Shown piece after piece: positions 19,233 through 28,881 of a stretch of 64,000 bases of DNA; positions within the stretch are counted from its first letter, which is position 1; each line of letters opens with the position of its first letter. This stretch comes from Halococcus saccharolyticus DSM 5350. Lineage in GTDB: Archaea; Halobacteriota; Halobacteria; Halobacteriales; Halococcaceae. The stretch covers positions 328,357 through 392,356 of the forward strand of contig NZ_AOMD01000030.1 of assembly GCF_000336915.1 (NCBI RefSeq). Reading direction: 5' to 3'. A program made the translations under genes and the position numbers. Under the pieces are notes generated by a model that did no database searches, was not told where the DNA came from, and worked only from the letters and a program-made list of their open reading frames with translations.

Positions 19233-21025
19233 GGCTCCCACCGCCCGCCGAGGCGTTCGATCACCAGAAAGCTCGCGGCCGTCACCGCCAGCAGTACCGT
19301 TCCCATCGCCGTCGCCGGCCCGAGACTCGGCCCGAGCGAGCGGTTCCCGATGTAGCGTTCGAGCGCGACCGGCATCGTGTAGCTGCTGACGCCCTCCGCG
19401 AGTAACACTGTCGTATCGAACTCACCGATGGAGATGGCGAACGCGAACGCGCTCCCGGCGAGCACGGCCGCCGCGACGAGGGGCAACTCGATATCGAGGA
19501 GCACCCGAAACCGGCTTGCGCCGAGCGACCGGGCCGCGTCGAGCAGCTGGGTGTCGAGGCCACCGAGCGCGGGGGTGACGTTGCGGGTCACGAACGGGTA
19601 GGCCGCGACAGCGTGGGCGGCGACAACCGCGACCGCGCCGCCCACGACGATCCGGTGGCCGAGTATCTCGGTGCCGAAAACCAGAGTCTGTAGCAGCCCG
19701 AGCCCGACGACGACGCCGCTGACGGCGAGCGGGGCGGTCATGATCGTTTCCGCGAGCCGCGAGCCGGCCCCGCCCCGCACCGCCACCACCGAAACCACGA
19801 TCCCCATCGGCACCGCGAGGATCAGAGTACTGAAGCCGAACGTGAGCGAGTTCGTGATCGCCGGGAGCGGCCGGACGGTCCCCGTCCCCGTGGCGGCCTG
19901 TTGGCGAACGAGGAACTCGTAGTACGCCGTCGTGAATCCGCCGTTCGGTCCGGTCACGCTTTCGAGAACCATACTCGCGAGCGGGCCGACGAACAGAACC
20001 AGAATCCCCACCCCGTAGATCCCGAGACCCATCCGGACGGGGTCGCGAAGCGTCCGCCAGCCCTGGACGAACACCTGTCGTGGACGGGAGGCTCCCCCAC
20101 CGCGTGCGCTCGTCTGCCGGGCCTCGTATCGGAGATAGAGATAAGTCAGCCCGAGCGAGAGGGTGGTTTCGATCGCTCCGAGGGTGGCGGCCTCGGCGAG
20201 CGCGAGGTCCTGGACCCGGGCGTAGAGCCAGACCTCGACGGTGGCGAGCCGGAGCCCGCCGAGCGCGAGCACGATCGGAAAGGACAGAAAGGTGAAGACG
20301 AACGTGAGCAGCGCCGCGGTCAGGAGGGCGGGCAGCAGCTGAGGCGCGACGACGTCCCGAAACGCACGCAGCGGCGACGCGCCGAGCGCGCGTGCGGTCT
20401 CGACGCGCCGCGCGTCGACGGTCTCCCACGCGGCGGTCACGAGTCGGGTCACGAGTGGCGCGTTGTAGAAGGCGTGGGCGAGCACGATGGCTTCGAGCGT
20501 GAACAGCAGGTTCACCTCACCGAGCCCGAGCGCACCGAGAACGTCGTTGAGGACCCCTGTCTGGCCGAACATCGCCAGAAAGCCGACCGCGACCATGATC
20601 GACGGCAGCACGAACGGCAGGATGGTGAGCGAGCGGAGCGCCCGCCGGCCACGGAACTCGTAGCGCGCGAGCAGATACGCTCCCGGCAGGCCGACGACGA
20701 CGCTCGCCACCGTCGAGAGCAGCGCCTGGTTGGCCGTGAAGCCGAACAGCCCGAACTCCACGGACGGAAACCCGGCTCGCATCCACGCGAGCACGCCGGC
20801 CGGCACGCTCGTCGGGTCGTCGAACAGGTGGTGGGCGACGCCGGTGTAGAACGGATCGGCGAGCACGTCGGCTAGCGGGGCGACCGTCAGTCGGCCGCCG
20901 CGAACCACGGCCTCGGCGAGGACGCTTCCAACTGGATAGTAGAAGATCGCGATCAGTATCGCGAGCGTCAGCGCGAAGCCGGCCGGAAGCGCGAGTCGGC
21001 TAGTCCACCGCCGCAGCGTCGTCAC
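19229..21025 (-). CDS. thiP: Thiamine-type ABC transporter permease (fused double domain)
   Basis: This 598-aa inner-membrane permease has about 12 helices in two tandem binding-protein-dependent transport domains. Each half has an EAA-type loop: ETARALGASPLRAFRDVVAPQLLPAL in the first and DAARSLGASRFRVLLDIELP in the second, which dock the ATPase. The fused arrangement is that of ThiP and FbpB. The GTG at 21025 (MTTLRRWTSRLALPAG) overlaps the binding-protein stop as GTGA. The product works with the lipoprotein and the ATPase of the same operon. Confidence 0.9.
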   Translation of the reverse strand: MTTLRRWTSRLALPAGFALTLAILIAIFYYPVGSVLAEAVVRGGRLTVAPLADVLADPFYTGVAHHLFDDPTSVPAGVLAWMRAGFPSVEFGLFGFTANQALLSTVASVVVGLPGAYLLARYEFRGRRALRSLTILPFVLPSIMVAVGFLAMFGQTGVLNDVLGALGLGEVNLLFTLEAIVLAHAFYNAPLVTRLVTAAWETVDARRVETARALGASPLRAFRDVVAPQLLPALLTAALLTFVFTFLSFPIVLALGGLRLATVEVWLYARVQDLALAEAATLGAIETTLSLGLTYLYLRYEARQTSARGGGASRPRQVFVQGWRTLRDPVRMGLGIYGVGILVLFVGPLASMVLESVTGPNGGFTTAYYEFLVRQQAATGTGTVRPLPAITNSLTFGFSTLILAVPMGIVVSVVAVRGGAGSRLAETIMTAPLAVSGVVVGLGLLQTLVFGTEILGHRIVVGGAVAVVAAHAVAAYPFVTRNVTPALGGLDTQLLDAARSLGASRFRVLLDIELPLVAAAVLAGSAFAFAISIGEFDTTVLLAEGVSSYTMPVALERYIGNRSLGPSLGPATAMGTVLLAVTAASFLVIERLGGRWEP

Positions 21026-22239
21026 GCGCCCGCGACCAGCCTCGCCCACTCCTCGACCCACGTCCCGACCGAACCCGCGAGTTCGTCATACGAGAACGTC
21101 ACCGGTTCGGGCGGTTCCTTCGCGTACTTCGCGAACTCATCGCTGGGAGTGACGCCCTTGACGGCGGGGAACTGGACGTTCTTGACGGCGATGTTCGATT
21201 GGGCGTTCTCGGTGAGGACGAACTCCATGAACCGCCGACCGAGTTCGGCGTTCTCGCTGTCCGCGAACAGCGCCATCGTCTCGGGGTTCGCGTAGCCCTG
21301 ATCGTTGAGGAACCCGATCTGGTGTTTCGCCATGTTCACGTCCGGCCCGTGGTAGAACACTTGGTCCGTGGAGTACGAGACCACCATCGGGGCTTCGCCG
21401 TCCATGTACGCCTGATAGGCCGGCTCCCAGTCCGAGAGCACGCTGACGCCGTTCCCGAGGAGTTGCTCCCAGTAGTCGAGGTAGCCGTCCTCACCCTGAG
21501 TGATGATCGACCAGAGCAAGAATGCGCGCCCCGGATCGGACTGCTGGGCGTTCTGGGTAATGAGATCACCCTCGTAGCGCGATTCGAGGAGCGATGCGAA
21601 GGTCTGGGGCTCCTCCACCTCGTCCTCGTTGTAGACGAGGCTGATGTAGCCTGTGTCGTACGGGATCGCGCGCCCGTTCGGGTCGACGTTCAGCTCGTCT
21701 TTCACCGTGTCGGCGCGGTCGAGGCTGTCCGCAGCGGTTTGGAACAGCGACGTGTCGAGTTGCTGGCTGACCCGAACGAGATCGCTCGCGTTTAGCCCGA
21801 CGTACACGTCGGCGTCGATCGGCGCGCCCTGCTTGGCCCGCTGGATGTACTGGTTGACGCCGTTCTCGGGAGTCACGAACTCCACGGTCGTGCCCGAGTG
21901 CTCCGCCTCGAAGGCGGATTTGAGCCAGTTGCCTGCGGTGTCCTCGCCGGTGAACGAGGAGTACGTCGCGACGGTCAGCGTCCCGCTCGCCGACGCGCTG
22001 CCGGTCGTCGCACCCGTCTCGTTCGTGGCGCTCGTCCCGTTTCCGCCAGCCGTTCCATCGCCACCGGCTGTTCCGTTCCCGCTGGACGTCCCGTTCGATT
22101 CCGTACTTCCGTTCGTGGCCGACGAGTTGGACGCGTTCTGCCCGCTGCCGCCACCGTCGTTGCTGCCGGTGCAGCCCGCGAGCAGCGTCAGCCCCGCCAC
22201 GCCAGCACCGGCTCGGCGGATGAATCGTCGTCGTTGCAT
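21022..22239 (-). CDS. thiB: Thiamine-type ABC transporter substrate-binding lipoprotein
   Basis: This 405-aa exported binding protein has a Tat signal (QRRRFIRRAGAGVAGL) ending in a lipobox (LLAGC, Cys near residue 23), then a long Ser/Asn/Gly/Thr linker that lifts the domain off the membrane. The ligand domain starts LTVATYSSFTGEDTAGNWLK, the ThiB/TbpA-type opening. The stretches YDTGYISLVYNEDEV and FPAVKGVTPSDEF also fit. It is the first gene of a three-gene importer. A thiamine-binding MTH1187 protein is encoded at 55 kb. Confidence 0.88.
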   Translation of the reverse strand: MQRRRFIRRAGAGVAGLTLLAGCTGSNDGGGSGQNASNSSATNGSTESNGTSSGNGTAGGDGTAGGNGTSATNETGATTGSASASGTLTVATYSSFTGEDTAGNWLKSAFEAEHSGTTVEFVTPENGVNQYIQRAKQGAPIDADVYVGLNASDLVRVSQQLDTSLFQTAADSLDRADTVKDELNVDPNGRAIPYDTGYISLVYNEDEVEEPQTFASLLESRYEGDLITQNAQQSDPGRAFLLWSIITQGEDGYLDYWEQLLGNGVSVLSDWEPAYQAYMDGEAPMVVSYSTDQVFYHGPDVNMAKHQIGFLNDQGYANPETMALFADSENAELGRRFMEFVLTENAQSNIAVKNVQFPAVKGVTPSDEFAKYAKEPPEPVTFSYDELAGSVGTWVEEWARLVAGA

Positions 22240-22378
22240 TACTCGGTGATTCCACTGGGTGGCAATTACCCTGTCGGTCGGGAGTCAGTACGTCGCTCAG
22301 TGAACAGGAACGGCGACGATGGATCGAATCGTGAGGGATCGAGAAATCACACCGGTCGGGTATCGATTCGACCGGCCG

Positions 22379-23128
22379 TCACCCACCGGAACCGGTCGAA
22401 ACGGCGGTGGCGGGTGATCCGAGACTCGGGAGGTTCGGATCGCGGTAGGGGTTGCGGCCGTACACCGCGCCGTGGAGATCCTGCTCGTCGAGCTGCTCGG
22501 TCAAGGTTCGGCGCAGCCGGTTGAGAGCGGTGACGTCGAGATCGTACGTCGAACAGAGATCGGTGAATCGGTCCTCGTCGGTGATCGAGTGGAACTGGTC
22601 GTAGAGGTCGGCGAGGCGCTCGGGCGACTGCTCGGCGATCCACTCGTCGTCGTGGAGGCCGAGGTGGCGCTCGCGTTCGCGGTCGACCACGTGGCGGATC
22701 ACGACCAGCGCGACCTTCTCGATCGCGCGCTGGCTGCCGAACGCGGTGAGGTCGAGATCGACCATGATCCCGATGGAGCGGTCGCGCTGCCACGGCGTGA
22801 GTGAGCAATCGCCGCACAGGGCGTGGGTCAGCCGGAGCTTTTCGAGGCGGTGAGCACGCTCGCTGTACCCTTCCATCGCGGGATGGCGCTCCTCGTGGAG
22901 CCGGCGGAGGTTCTCTCGGAGGTCACCGTCGGGTGAGTCGGCCCGGCCGATCCGGGTCGCGCTCGGCGTGACCAACCCCCACCGGCGAACGGTTTCGTCG
23001 CGCTGGAGATCAGCCCGTGCGACGGCGCTGTCGCCGGGTCGTCGGCTCAATCGGACGATCGTCGGCTCCCCGGCCGAACCCTCGTCCGCATCCGTCGGCG
23101 CGACCGGTTCGGGCGTGTCGTCGGCCAT
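22379..23128 (-). CDS. Haloarchaeal 'RNA polymerase subunit epsilon' protein
   Basis: This 249-aa protein is specific to haloarchaea and is annotated in relatives as an epsilon subunit of RNA polymerase. Recognisable stretches are RRWGLVTPSATRIGRADSPD, NLRRLHEERHPAMEGYSER, LTPWQRDRSIGIMVDLDL and EQDLHGAVYGRNPYRDPNLP. Its actual association with polymerase is inherited from annotation and should be treated with care. The start at 23128 gives a disordered acidic N-terminus. The promoter may include the repeated element at 23210-23244. Confidence 0.8.
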   Translation of the reverse strand: MADDTPEPVAPTDADEGSAGEPTIVRLSRRPGDSAVARADLQRDETVRRWGLVTPSATRIGRADSPDGDLRENLRRLHEERHPAMEGYSERAHRLEKLRLTHALCGDCSLTPWQRDRSIGIMVDLDLTAFGSQRAIEKVALVVIRHVVDRERERHLGLHDDEWIAEQSPERLADLYDQFHSITDEDRFTDLCSTYDLDVTALNRLRRTLTEQLDEQDLHGAVYGRNPYRDPNLPSLGSPATAVSTGSGG

Positions 23129-23209
23129 GTCGACGGCGTAACGGCTACCGACAGTTGAATGGTGGGTTACTGCGAAAAAGCATCACGAACGGATGCCGAC
23201 TACACCCCG

Positions 23210-23244
23210 CTCGTATCTATACCTTGTCGCCAGAGGCACTTAAA
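23210..23244 (-). repeat. 35-bp intergenic element, copy A (promoter-like)
   Basis: 31 of 35 positions match a second copy at 33241-33275. Read leftward it starts with the TATA-like ctttaagtg and continues ctggcgacaaggt...agatacgag. It lies 82-116 bp upstream of the RNA polymerase epsilon gene, in the right direction to be its promoter and transcription start region. Confidence 0.6.
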
Positions 23245-23307
23245 GAACTGTCGAGCAGCCGCCGGCAGCAGAGGGCGAGGAACGGAGGACCGCTCCGGTT
23301 CGGCCTG

Positions 23308-25743
23308 TCAGTCGGAGTGTGTCGGGGTGCCGATCCGATCGTCGCGGTCGTCAGGGTCGGTTTCGACCGGTTGCCGCTCGTTCGTCGGGAGGAGTCGGCG
23401 CTTCGAGTTGAAAACGACGATGAGACTGCTGATCGCCATCATGACGGCGGCGATCAGCGGTGTGATGATACCGGCCATCGCGAGCGGGAGCGCGATGGCG
23501 TTGTAGCCCGCCGCCCAGACGAGGTTCTGCTTGATCCGTCCGCGAGTGTTACTCGCTAGCTCGAACAGTTCGGGGACGGCGTCGAGGCGGTCGTCGAGCA
23601 CGACCGCGTCGGCCGCCTCGATCGCGAGTTCGGTGCCGCTCGACACCGCGATCCCGAGGTCCGCGCTGGCGAGTGCGGGCGCGTCGTTCGTCCCGTCGCC
23701 GATCATCGTCGTCGTCCCGCGCTCGCGGAGGCCCTGGACGATCGCCTCCTTCGACTCGGGGCGCACGCCCGCGAACACGTGATCGACCGCTGGATGGTTC
23801 GCGAACGTCCCGGTCATCCGCTCGTCGTCACCGGTCAGGACGACGATTTCCCGGCCCGCGTCCGCGAGTTCCGAAACCACCGTCTCCCAGTTCTCCCGAG
23901 GCGTATCCTGAACTGTGACGACCCCGCGGACGACACCCCCCCACGCGACCGCCGTGGGATGGGTGCCCGACTCGTAGGCGTCCGTGACGGCCGCCTCGAT
24001 CGTAGTAGAATTCGTCCACTCGTCGGTGTCGAAGACGTCGGGATGGCCGACCACCACGCGGGTGCCGTCGACGAGCGCCGACACGGTGCGGTCGGCGCGC
24101 TCGAAGCTCGACACCGAACGGGTTGTCGGTGGGGCAGCGTCGTCGATCGCGGCGGCGATCGGGTGGCTCGACCGGCGCTCGACGGCGGCCGCCATCGCGA
24201 GCACCTCGTCGGGATCGTCGCCGACGACGTCCGCGAGTTCCATTTTCCCTGTCGTGAGCGTCCCGGTCTTGTCGAACACCACCACCGAGGAGTCGTCGAC
24301 CCGTTCGAGCACCGTCTCGTTGAGCACGAGCATCCGGTTGTCGGTGGCGTCGCGGGTGGCCGCCGCGAGCGCGAGCGGGGTGGCGATCCCGAGCGAGCAC
24401 GGACACGAGACCACCAGCACCGAGACGCCAGCCATCACGGCCGTGTTCGGGTCGTTGCCGAGCACGAACCAGCCGGCGGCGGTCAGTCCGGCGAGCACGA
24501 GCACGAAAGGAACGAACAGCACCGCAAACCGGTTGACGAGGCGCTGGACGCCCGTCGACGAACTCTTGACGTTCCAGAGGAGTTCGACGAGGCGATCCAT
24601 CGTGCTGGTGGCGTCGGGGCCGACTTCGACCACGATTGCACTGTCGGTGAGGATCGAGCCGCCGAGCACCTCGTCGCCCACGGATTTGCGCTGAGGGACG
24701 GACTCGCCGGTGACGAGCGCCTCGTCGATCGCGGCGGTCCCGTCGACGATGGTGCCGTCGACCGGGATGCGCTCGCCGGGCTTGACCAGCAGGCGGTCGC
24801 CGGGCTCACAGTCGGCGATCTCGATGGTTTTGGTGGCGTCGCTGTCGTCGTCGAGTCGGCGGGCCTCGTCGACGCGCGAATCGGTGAGGTCGGCGCGGTT
24901 GCCGAGTGCGGCGCGTTTGACACGGGATTCGAGGTGGTTGCCGATGGTGACGATCGCGAGCACCATCACTGCGACGTCGAAGTACGGGTCGCGCCCGCCC
25001 GTGAGATAGGTGACCATCGAGTAGCCGTAGGCCGCAAGCACCGCGATGGCGATCAGCACGTCCATGTTCGGACGGCCGACACGGAGGCTGACGTAGGCCC
25101 CGCGGAAGATCGGGTAGCCGAGTCCGACGAGGATCAACGTGCTCCAGACCGCGAGCGGACCGAACACCATCGCCTCGACGGTGGTTCCGTAGAGGAAGCT
25201 CTCGGGATAGATGCCGAGATACACGGGGTAGATGAACAGCACGTAGAGCACCAACACCGGCATCATCAGAATGGCCGCGAGAACGGCGCGGTACTTGCCG
25301 AACTCGACGCGCGAGCGCAGCGAGTCGTTCTCCTCGTCGGGGCCGTGGGCCTGGTATCCGAGACGGCTCAGAGCCGTGGCGATCGCGTCGCGGTCGATCC
25401 GGTCGGGATCGTACACCACCTGGACCATCTCGGTCGCATAGCTCGCTCTGGCTTCGTGGACGCCCGCTTCCTCCTCGGCGAGCAGCTCGATGAACCCCTC
25501 GCAGGTCTGACAGTGCATCCCGTCGATCGAGAGGTAGGCGGTCTCGGCACCGTCGGGAACCTCTGGTCGGGAGTCCTCGGCCGCGACGCGGTCGCGGACG
25601 GCCGCGATCGAGAGGTCGACGTCCTCGCCGTCGTCGACGAGCCGTGCGACCTCCAGACAGCCCCGACAGCAGAACTCGCCGTCAACCTCCGTACTCGTGA
25701 TCGGGTCCTCGACGGAGAGTTCACAGAGGGTACAACTGGACAT
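23308..25743 (-). CDS. Copper-transporting P-type ATPase
   Basis: This 811-aa P1B ATPase exports copper ions (or delivers them to oxidases) across the membrane. The N-terminus has a cysteine-rich segment (CTLCEL, CCRGC) followed by a heavy-metal domain with GMHCQTC. The membrane metal-site motif is SCPCSLG, the phosphorylation site DKTGTLT (Asp near residue 491), and the dehydratase TGES and hinge GDGTNDAPAL motifs are intact. The N-terminal CCRGC segment is typical of the CcoI/FixI-like group linked to cytochrome oxidase assembly. The start at 25743 is 1 bp after the stop of the SafE-like gene, so the two form an operon. Confidence 0.93.
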   Translation of the reverse strand: MSSCTLCELSVEDPITSTEVDGEFCCRGCLEVARLVDDGEDVDLSIAAVRDRVAAEDSRPEVPDGAETAYLSIDGMHCQTCEGFIELLAEEEAGVHEARASYATEMVQVVYDPDRIDRDAIATALSRLGYQAHGPDEENDSLRSRVEFGKYRAVLAAILMMPVLVLYVLFIYPVYLGIYPESFLYGTTVEAMVFGPLAVWSTLILVGLGYPIFRGAYVSLRVGRPNMDVLIAIAVLAAYGYSMVTYLTGGRDPYFDVAVMVLAIVTIGNHLESRVKRAALGNRADLTDSRVDEARRLDDDSDATKTIEIADCEPGDRLLVKPGERIPVDGTIVDGTAAIDEALVTGESVPQRKSVGDEVLGGSILTDSAIVVEVGPDATSTMDRLVELLWNVKSSSTGVQRLVNRFAVLFVPFVLVLAGLTAAGWFVLGNDPNTAVMAGVSVLVVSCPCSLGIATPLALAAATRDATDNRMLVLNETVLERVDDSSVVVFDKTGTLTTGKMELADVVGDDPDEVLAMAAAVERRSSHPIAAAIDDAAPPTTRSVSSFERADRTVSALVDGTRVVVGHPDVFDTDEWTNSTTIEAAVTDAYESGTHPTAVAWGGVVRGVVTVQDTPRENWETVVSELADAGREIVVLTGDDERMTGTFANHPAVDHVFAGVRPESKEAIVQGLRERGTTTMIGDGTNDAPALASADLGIAVSSGTELAIEAADAVVLDDRLDAVPELFELASNTRGRIKQNLVWAAGYNAIALPLAMAGIITPLIAAVMMAISSLIVVFNSKRRLLPTNERQPVETDPDDRDDRIGTPTHSD

Positions 25744-25744
25744 C

Positions 25745-26587
25745 TCAGGCCATCGTCCCTGATCCGGCGAGCGGTTGGTAGTACGGGATATCGGGCAGCG
25801 GGAGCATGACGCCAAAGCGCATGAATCCCATCGCCAGCAGTACGTACCCGAGCCCAATGAACAACACGCCCAGCCCGTAGTGGACGACCTGCCGCTGGCG
25901 GGCGCTCACCGACCCGATCACCGTTCCGTAGAGGAACACGCTCGGCACGGTGCCGATCCCGAGCGCGCCGAGCGAGAGGAGGCCGTAGAGAGGCGATCCC
26001 TGCGCGAACGCGTACAGGAAGGCCGGATAGAGCAGCATGCACGGCAGGAGTCCATGTAGCGCGCCGAGGCCGAGGATGCCGACGCCGTTGACCCAGCGAT
26101 CGATCCGTGTCGAGATCGCCGTGTAGCTCCGTGCGAACACCGACCCGATGCCGGTGCCGGCGATGACGCCTTCGACGGCCCCCTGGCGGTAGCCCGCCAG
26201 CCGGGTGAGTCCCATCACGAGGATCGCTGCGCCCGTGAGTACACCGACAGCGCCCTGAAACGGGCCGAGGATTCCGGCGAGACCGATCGTCCCGTACAGC
26301 AGCGCACCGGCAGCGCCGAAAACGGTTCCGATGAGCGCGTAGCTCACCGTCCGACCGAGGTTGAACAGCGTGTGCTGGCGCACTTCGTAGAGGGTGAGCG
26401 CGCCCGACCACCGGTCGTCTGACTCCATGCGCTCGACGTAGGTCGCGACGAGCGGCCCGCACATCCCGATACAGTGTGCGCCGCCGAACAGCCCGATGAG
26501 GAAGAACACCGCGAGGCCGTAGCCGGCCGTGACGCCGAGCCCACCGATTTGTGTCGGGAGCAGGCTCGTGACCGGCAAGGGCTGCAT
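25745..26587 (-). CDS. Sulfite exporter TauE/SafE-family (UreH-like) membrane protein
   Basis: This 280-aa protein has six to seven membrane segments. Two half-repeats each have a conserved Cys/Pro loop: GGAHCIGMCGPLVATYVE near residue 36 and LHGLLPCMLLYPAFLYAF near residue 178. This DsbD/UreH-like type is often encoded next to CcoI-type copper ATPases and is proposed to help copper insertion into cytochrome oxidase. That role is inferred from the neighbour. The ATG at 26587 gives MQPLPVTSLLPTQIGGLG. It is the head of a two-gene operon. Confidence 0.88.
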   Translation of the reverse strand: MQPLPVTSLLPTQIGGLGVTAGYGLAVFFLIGLFGGAHCIGMCGPLVATYVERMESDDRWSGALTLYEVRQHTLFNLGRTVSYALIGTVFGAAGALLYGTIGLAGILGPFQGAVGVLTGAAILVMGLTRLAGYRQGAVEGVIAGTGIGSVFARSYTAISTRIDRWVNGVGILGLGALHGLLPCMLLYPAFLYAFAQGSPLYGLLSLGALGIGTVPSVFLYGTVIGSVSARQRQVVHYGLGVLFIGLGYVLLAMGFMRFGVMLPLPDIPYYQPLAGSGTMA

Positions 26588-26665
26588 GATGCGTTCGGTA
26601 CGATTCCCGCGGCGTAATGGGTTGTGGTTCGACTCGCGAATTCGAGAATCACTTTCGAGTCTGCG

Positions 26666-27385
26666 TCACGAAACGAGATCCCGGACGTCCGGATGGGTCG
26701 CGTGCTGGTCCAACTTCGGTGGTCGCTCCTCGGGCGTCATCCTCGCGAGCGCGTCGCGGACCCGCTGCCACGCCTCGTGACGCCGGAGGACGTACACCGG
26801 GATCGTATCGACGCCCGCGAGGGCGGCGAGTACGAGCCGGTGAAACCCCTCGGTCCAGATGATTTCTCCCTCGCGGCCGACGAGCACCATCGGCTCCAGG
26901 TCGTGGATGTAGCCGGCGTCCTCCGGCTCATCGTACACGACTCCGCGATTCGGGCGGTACCCCTCGTCGCGGATGTCCGCATACAGATCGTCGAGGGCCG
27001 GAAGAAGCCCTTCGCGTAGCTCGCCGACGCTCTCGACGCCCTTGTGTTCGCTGTCGTCCTCGATTTGCTCGATAGCGTGCCCGTAGTAGACGGTCTCTGT
27101 CCAGTCGCGTCCCTCTTCGAACCGCTGTGTCAGTCCTTCATGGATGGGTGTTTCATCGATCCGCCGACAGTTTGCCGGTCGGTCCCAGTCACCGTCGTGT
27201 ACGCTGCCGAGTCCCGACCGTAGCGAGACGACAGTGAATCGCCCGACAGCGCTCGGGTCCACGTGGACGAACGTCCACGGATCGGTCGGGGCGTCGTACC
27301 GTCGCTGGTTGGCGGCGGCGTTCCACACCGTCCGGTGACGGAAGGCATCGAGCCACACCCTTCGGACTGTTCGAGGTAACGTCAA
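26666..27385 (-). CDS. ParB-like haloarchaeal protein
   Basis: This 239-aa protein belongs to a haloarchaeal family with a ParB/sulfiredoxin-like fold near the C-terminus (IHDLEPMVLVGREGEIIWTEG followed by FHRLVLAALAGVDTIPVYVLRRH). The N-terminal part has the family stretch FRHRTVWNAAANQRRYDAPTD. Its biochemical role is unknown. The start is uncertain: TTG at 27385 (MTLPRTVRRVWLD) matches relatives in length, GTG at 27343 is an alternative, and the open frame further upstream overlaps the divergent gene. Lower GC than the core genes marks the start of the accessory stretch. Confidence 0.7.
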   Translation of the reverse strand: MTLPRTVRRVWLDAFRHRTVWNAAANQRRYDAPTDPWTFVHVDPSAVGRFTVVSLRSGLGSVHDGDWDRPANCRRIDETPIHEGLTQRFEEGRDWTETVYYGHAIEQIEDDSEHKGVESVGELREGLLPALDDLYADIRDEGYRPNRGVVYDEPEDAGYIHDLEPMVLVGREGEIIWTEGFHRLVLAALAGVDTIPVYVLRRHEAWQRVRDALARMTPEERPPKLDQHATHPDVRDLVS

Positions 27386-27461
27386 ATGGATTTCGACGAC
27401 AGCGATCCGTCCGACTGCGGACCCCGAAGACTCACCTGAGATGGTAGCATGCCTGGTGACA

Positions 27462-28574
27462 ATGGAACCCTCAACGGTCGCCGTCGTCGGGGCCGGAGCG
27501 ATCGGTGTGACTGCCACTGCGGAACTCGCCACACGAGGGGCGGACGTGACGTTGTACGAACGGGGATCGCTCGCGGCCGGAAGTAGTGGACGGGCCGCAG
27601 GCGTTTGCTACGACGCGTTCGCCGATCGAACCGACGCGAGAATCGCCACCCGCTCGCTGGAACGGTTTCGGGAGCTTCCGAGCGTGTTTACCGAGTTACC
27701 CTACGTCTGGCTGGCTCGGTCCGGTGACGAAAAGCGGGCAACCGCGATCCGAACGCAATCGAGACGGATGCACGAGTTGGGGCTCGACGTCTCGCTCGTC
27801 GCTCCGGACGACCTCTACGACAGGTTTCCGGGATTGGTTACCGACGACGTCGCCGTGGCGGCGATCGCACACGGGGCTGGCTACGCCGAAACCGAGAACT
27901 ACGTCGAAGTGATGGCGGAACGCGCCAGGAAAAACGGTGCAGCGATTCGGACCGAAACACCGGTCGAGATCGCCACCGATCCGCTACAAGTCCCTGCGGC
28001 GGACGAGAAGCGATCGTTCGATGCAGTACTGGTCGCCGGTGGAGCCCATTCGAAACACATACTCGACACCGCTGGCGTCTCGATCCCGCTGAAGCCGTAT
28101 CGAGTTCAGGCGCTCGTGACGGACCCCATTCCGACCAGCGAGACCGTGCCGATGTGCTTCGACGCCACCGGTAACTACTATTTCCGGCCGCACACGGGCG
28201 GTCTCCTCGTTGGCGACGGGACGGAACGAGTCGAGAGCGATCCCGAACACTGGCAGCGCGACGCCGACGAGGAGTTCGTCCAGCAGACACGCGAACGGAT
28301 CGCTGAGCGGATCCGACCGGACGAGATCGGCGTTCGCAAGGCGTGGGCAGGACTCTGTACTGCGACCCCGGACGGCGATCCGCTGGTTGGCGAACTCCGA
28401 TCGGGACTGTTCGTCGCAACGGGGTTCCACGGGCACGGATTCATGCGTGCCCCGGCACTCGGTGAGCGAATCACGGACGAGATACTCGGCGGTGACGGTG
28501 TTCGGCGGTTCGATCCGACACGGTTCGATGGCACTGAGACGTTCGAAATCGTCGCCGGGATGGATATCGAATGA
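27462..28574 (+). CDS. DAO-family FAD-dependent oxidoreductase
   Basis: This 370-aa flavoprotein is related to glycine/sarcosine/D-amino-acid oxidases. It has the N-terminal FAD motif VAVVGAGAIGVTATAELATRG, the second marker SLAAGSSGRAAGVCYD, VLVAGGAHSKHI in the middle, and the C-terminal GLCTATPDGDPLVG and FVATGFHGHGFMRAP typical of the family. The substrate is unknown. The ATG at 27462 (MEPSTVAVVGAG) was chosen over an earlier ATG at 27441 because it places the GxGxxG motif at the usual position. It is divergent from the ParB-like gene. Confidence 0.88.
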   Translation: MEPSTVAVVGAGAIGVTATAELATRGADVTLYERGSLAAGSSGRAAGVCYDAFADRTDARIATRSLERFRELPSVFTELPYVWLARSGDEKRATAIRTQSRRMHELGLDVSLVAPDDLYDRFPGLVTDDVAVAAIAHGAGYAETENYVEVMAERARKNGAAIRTETPVEIATDPLQVPAADEKRSFDAVLVAGGAHSKHILDTAGVSIPLKPYRVQALVTDPIPTSETVPMCFDATGNYYFRPHTGGLLVGDGTERVESDPEHWQRDADEEFVQQTRERIAERIRPDEIGVRKAWAGLCTATPDGDPLVGELRSGLFVATGFHGHGFMRAPALGERITDEILGGDGVRRFDPTRFDGTETFEIVAGMDIE

Positions 28575-28881
28575 CGCAGTACAGCTAGCACTGTTTGGGT
28601 AATTCGCGACCGTCGTTACGGGTAAATAAAGATTTAAGAAATCGAACAAACTCGTGTCATCTGAGATCTGCATGATAGCTCCCACTAAGTTATCAGTAGG
28701 GCTCAACGGGCCATAAATACCAATCGTTTAATCTTAACACTTGATAGCAGCTAATTCCAACCGTCCGAATTACAATGTACTCCAAATATGATATCGTAAC
28801 AACGAGTATGTAAAGTTACTAGTCGGTTTTATTATGGGGTGTAGTGAAGTTGGTGGTCGGTGGCGACACCCACGGTATCCG
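28575..28881. other. AT-rich intergenic region upstream of the M14 peptidase
   Basis: This is about 300 bp without a gene and clearly AT-richer than the core genome. ggttttattatgg at about 28824-28836 is the best TATA candidate for the downstream gene (ATG at 28882). No RNA gene or mobile-element end was recognised. Confidence 0.5.

Noticed and set aside
22240-22310. A stretch before the thiamine binding-protein gene (ctgag ... gggtaattgcc on the minus strand) resembles pieces of a TPP riboswitch
   Set aside because: The two pieces do not have the correct order and spacing of the conserved core, and no three-way-junction helices could be drawn.
23779-25809. 676-codon plus-strand frame
   Set aside because: It is antisense to the copper ATPase and its composition (Arg/His/Asp/Val repeats) is typical of shadow frames.
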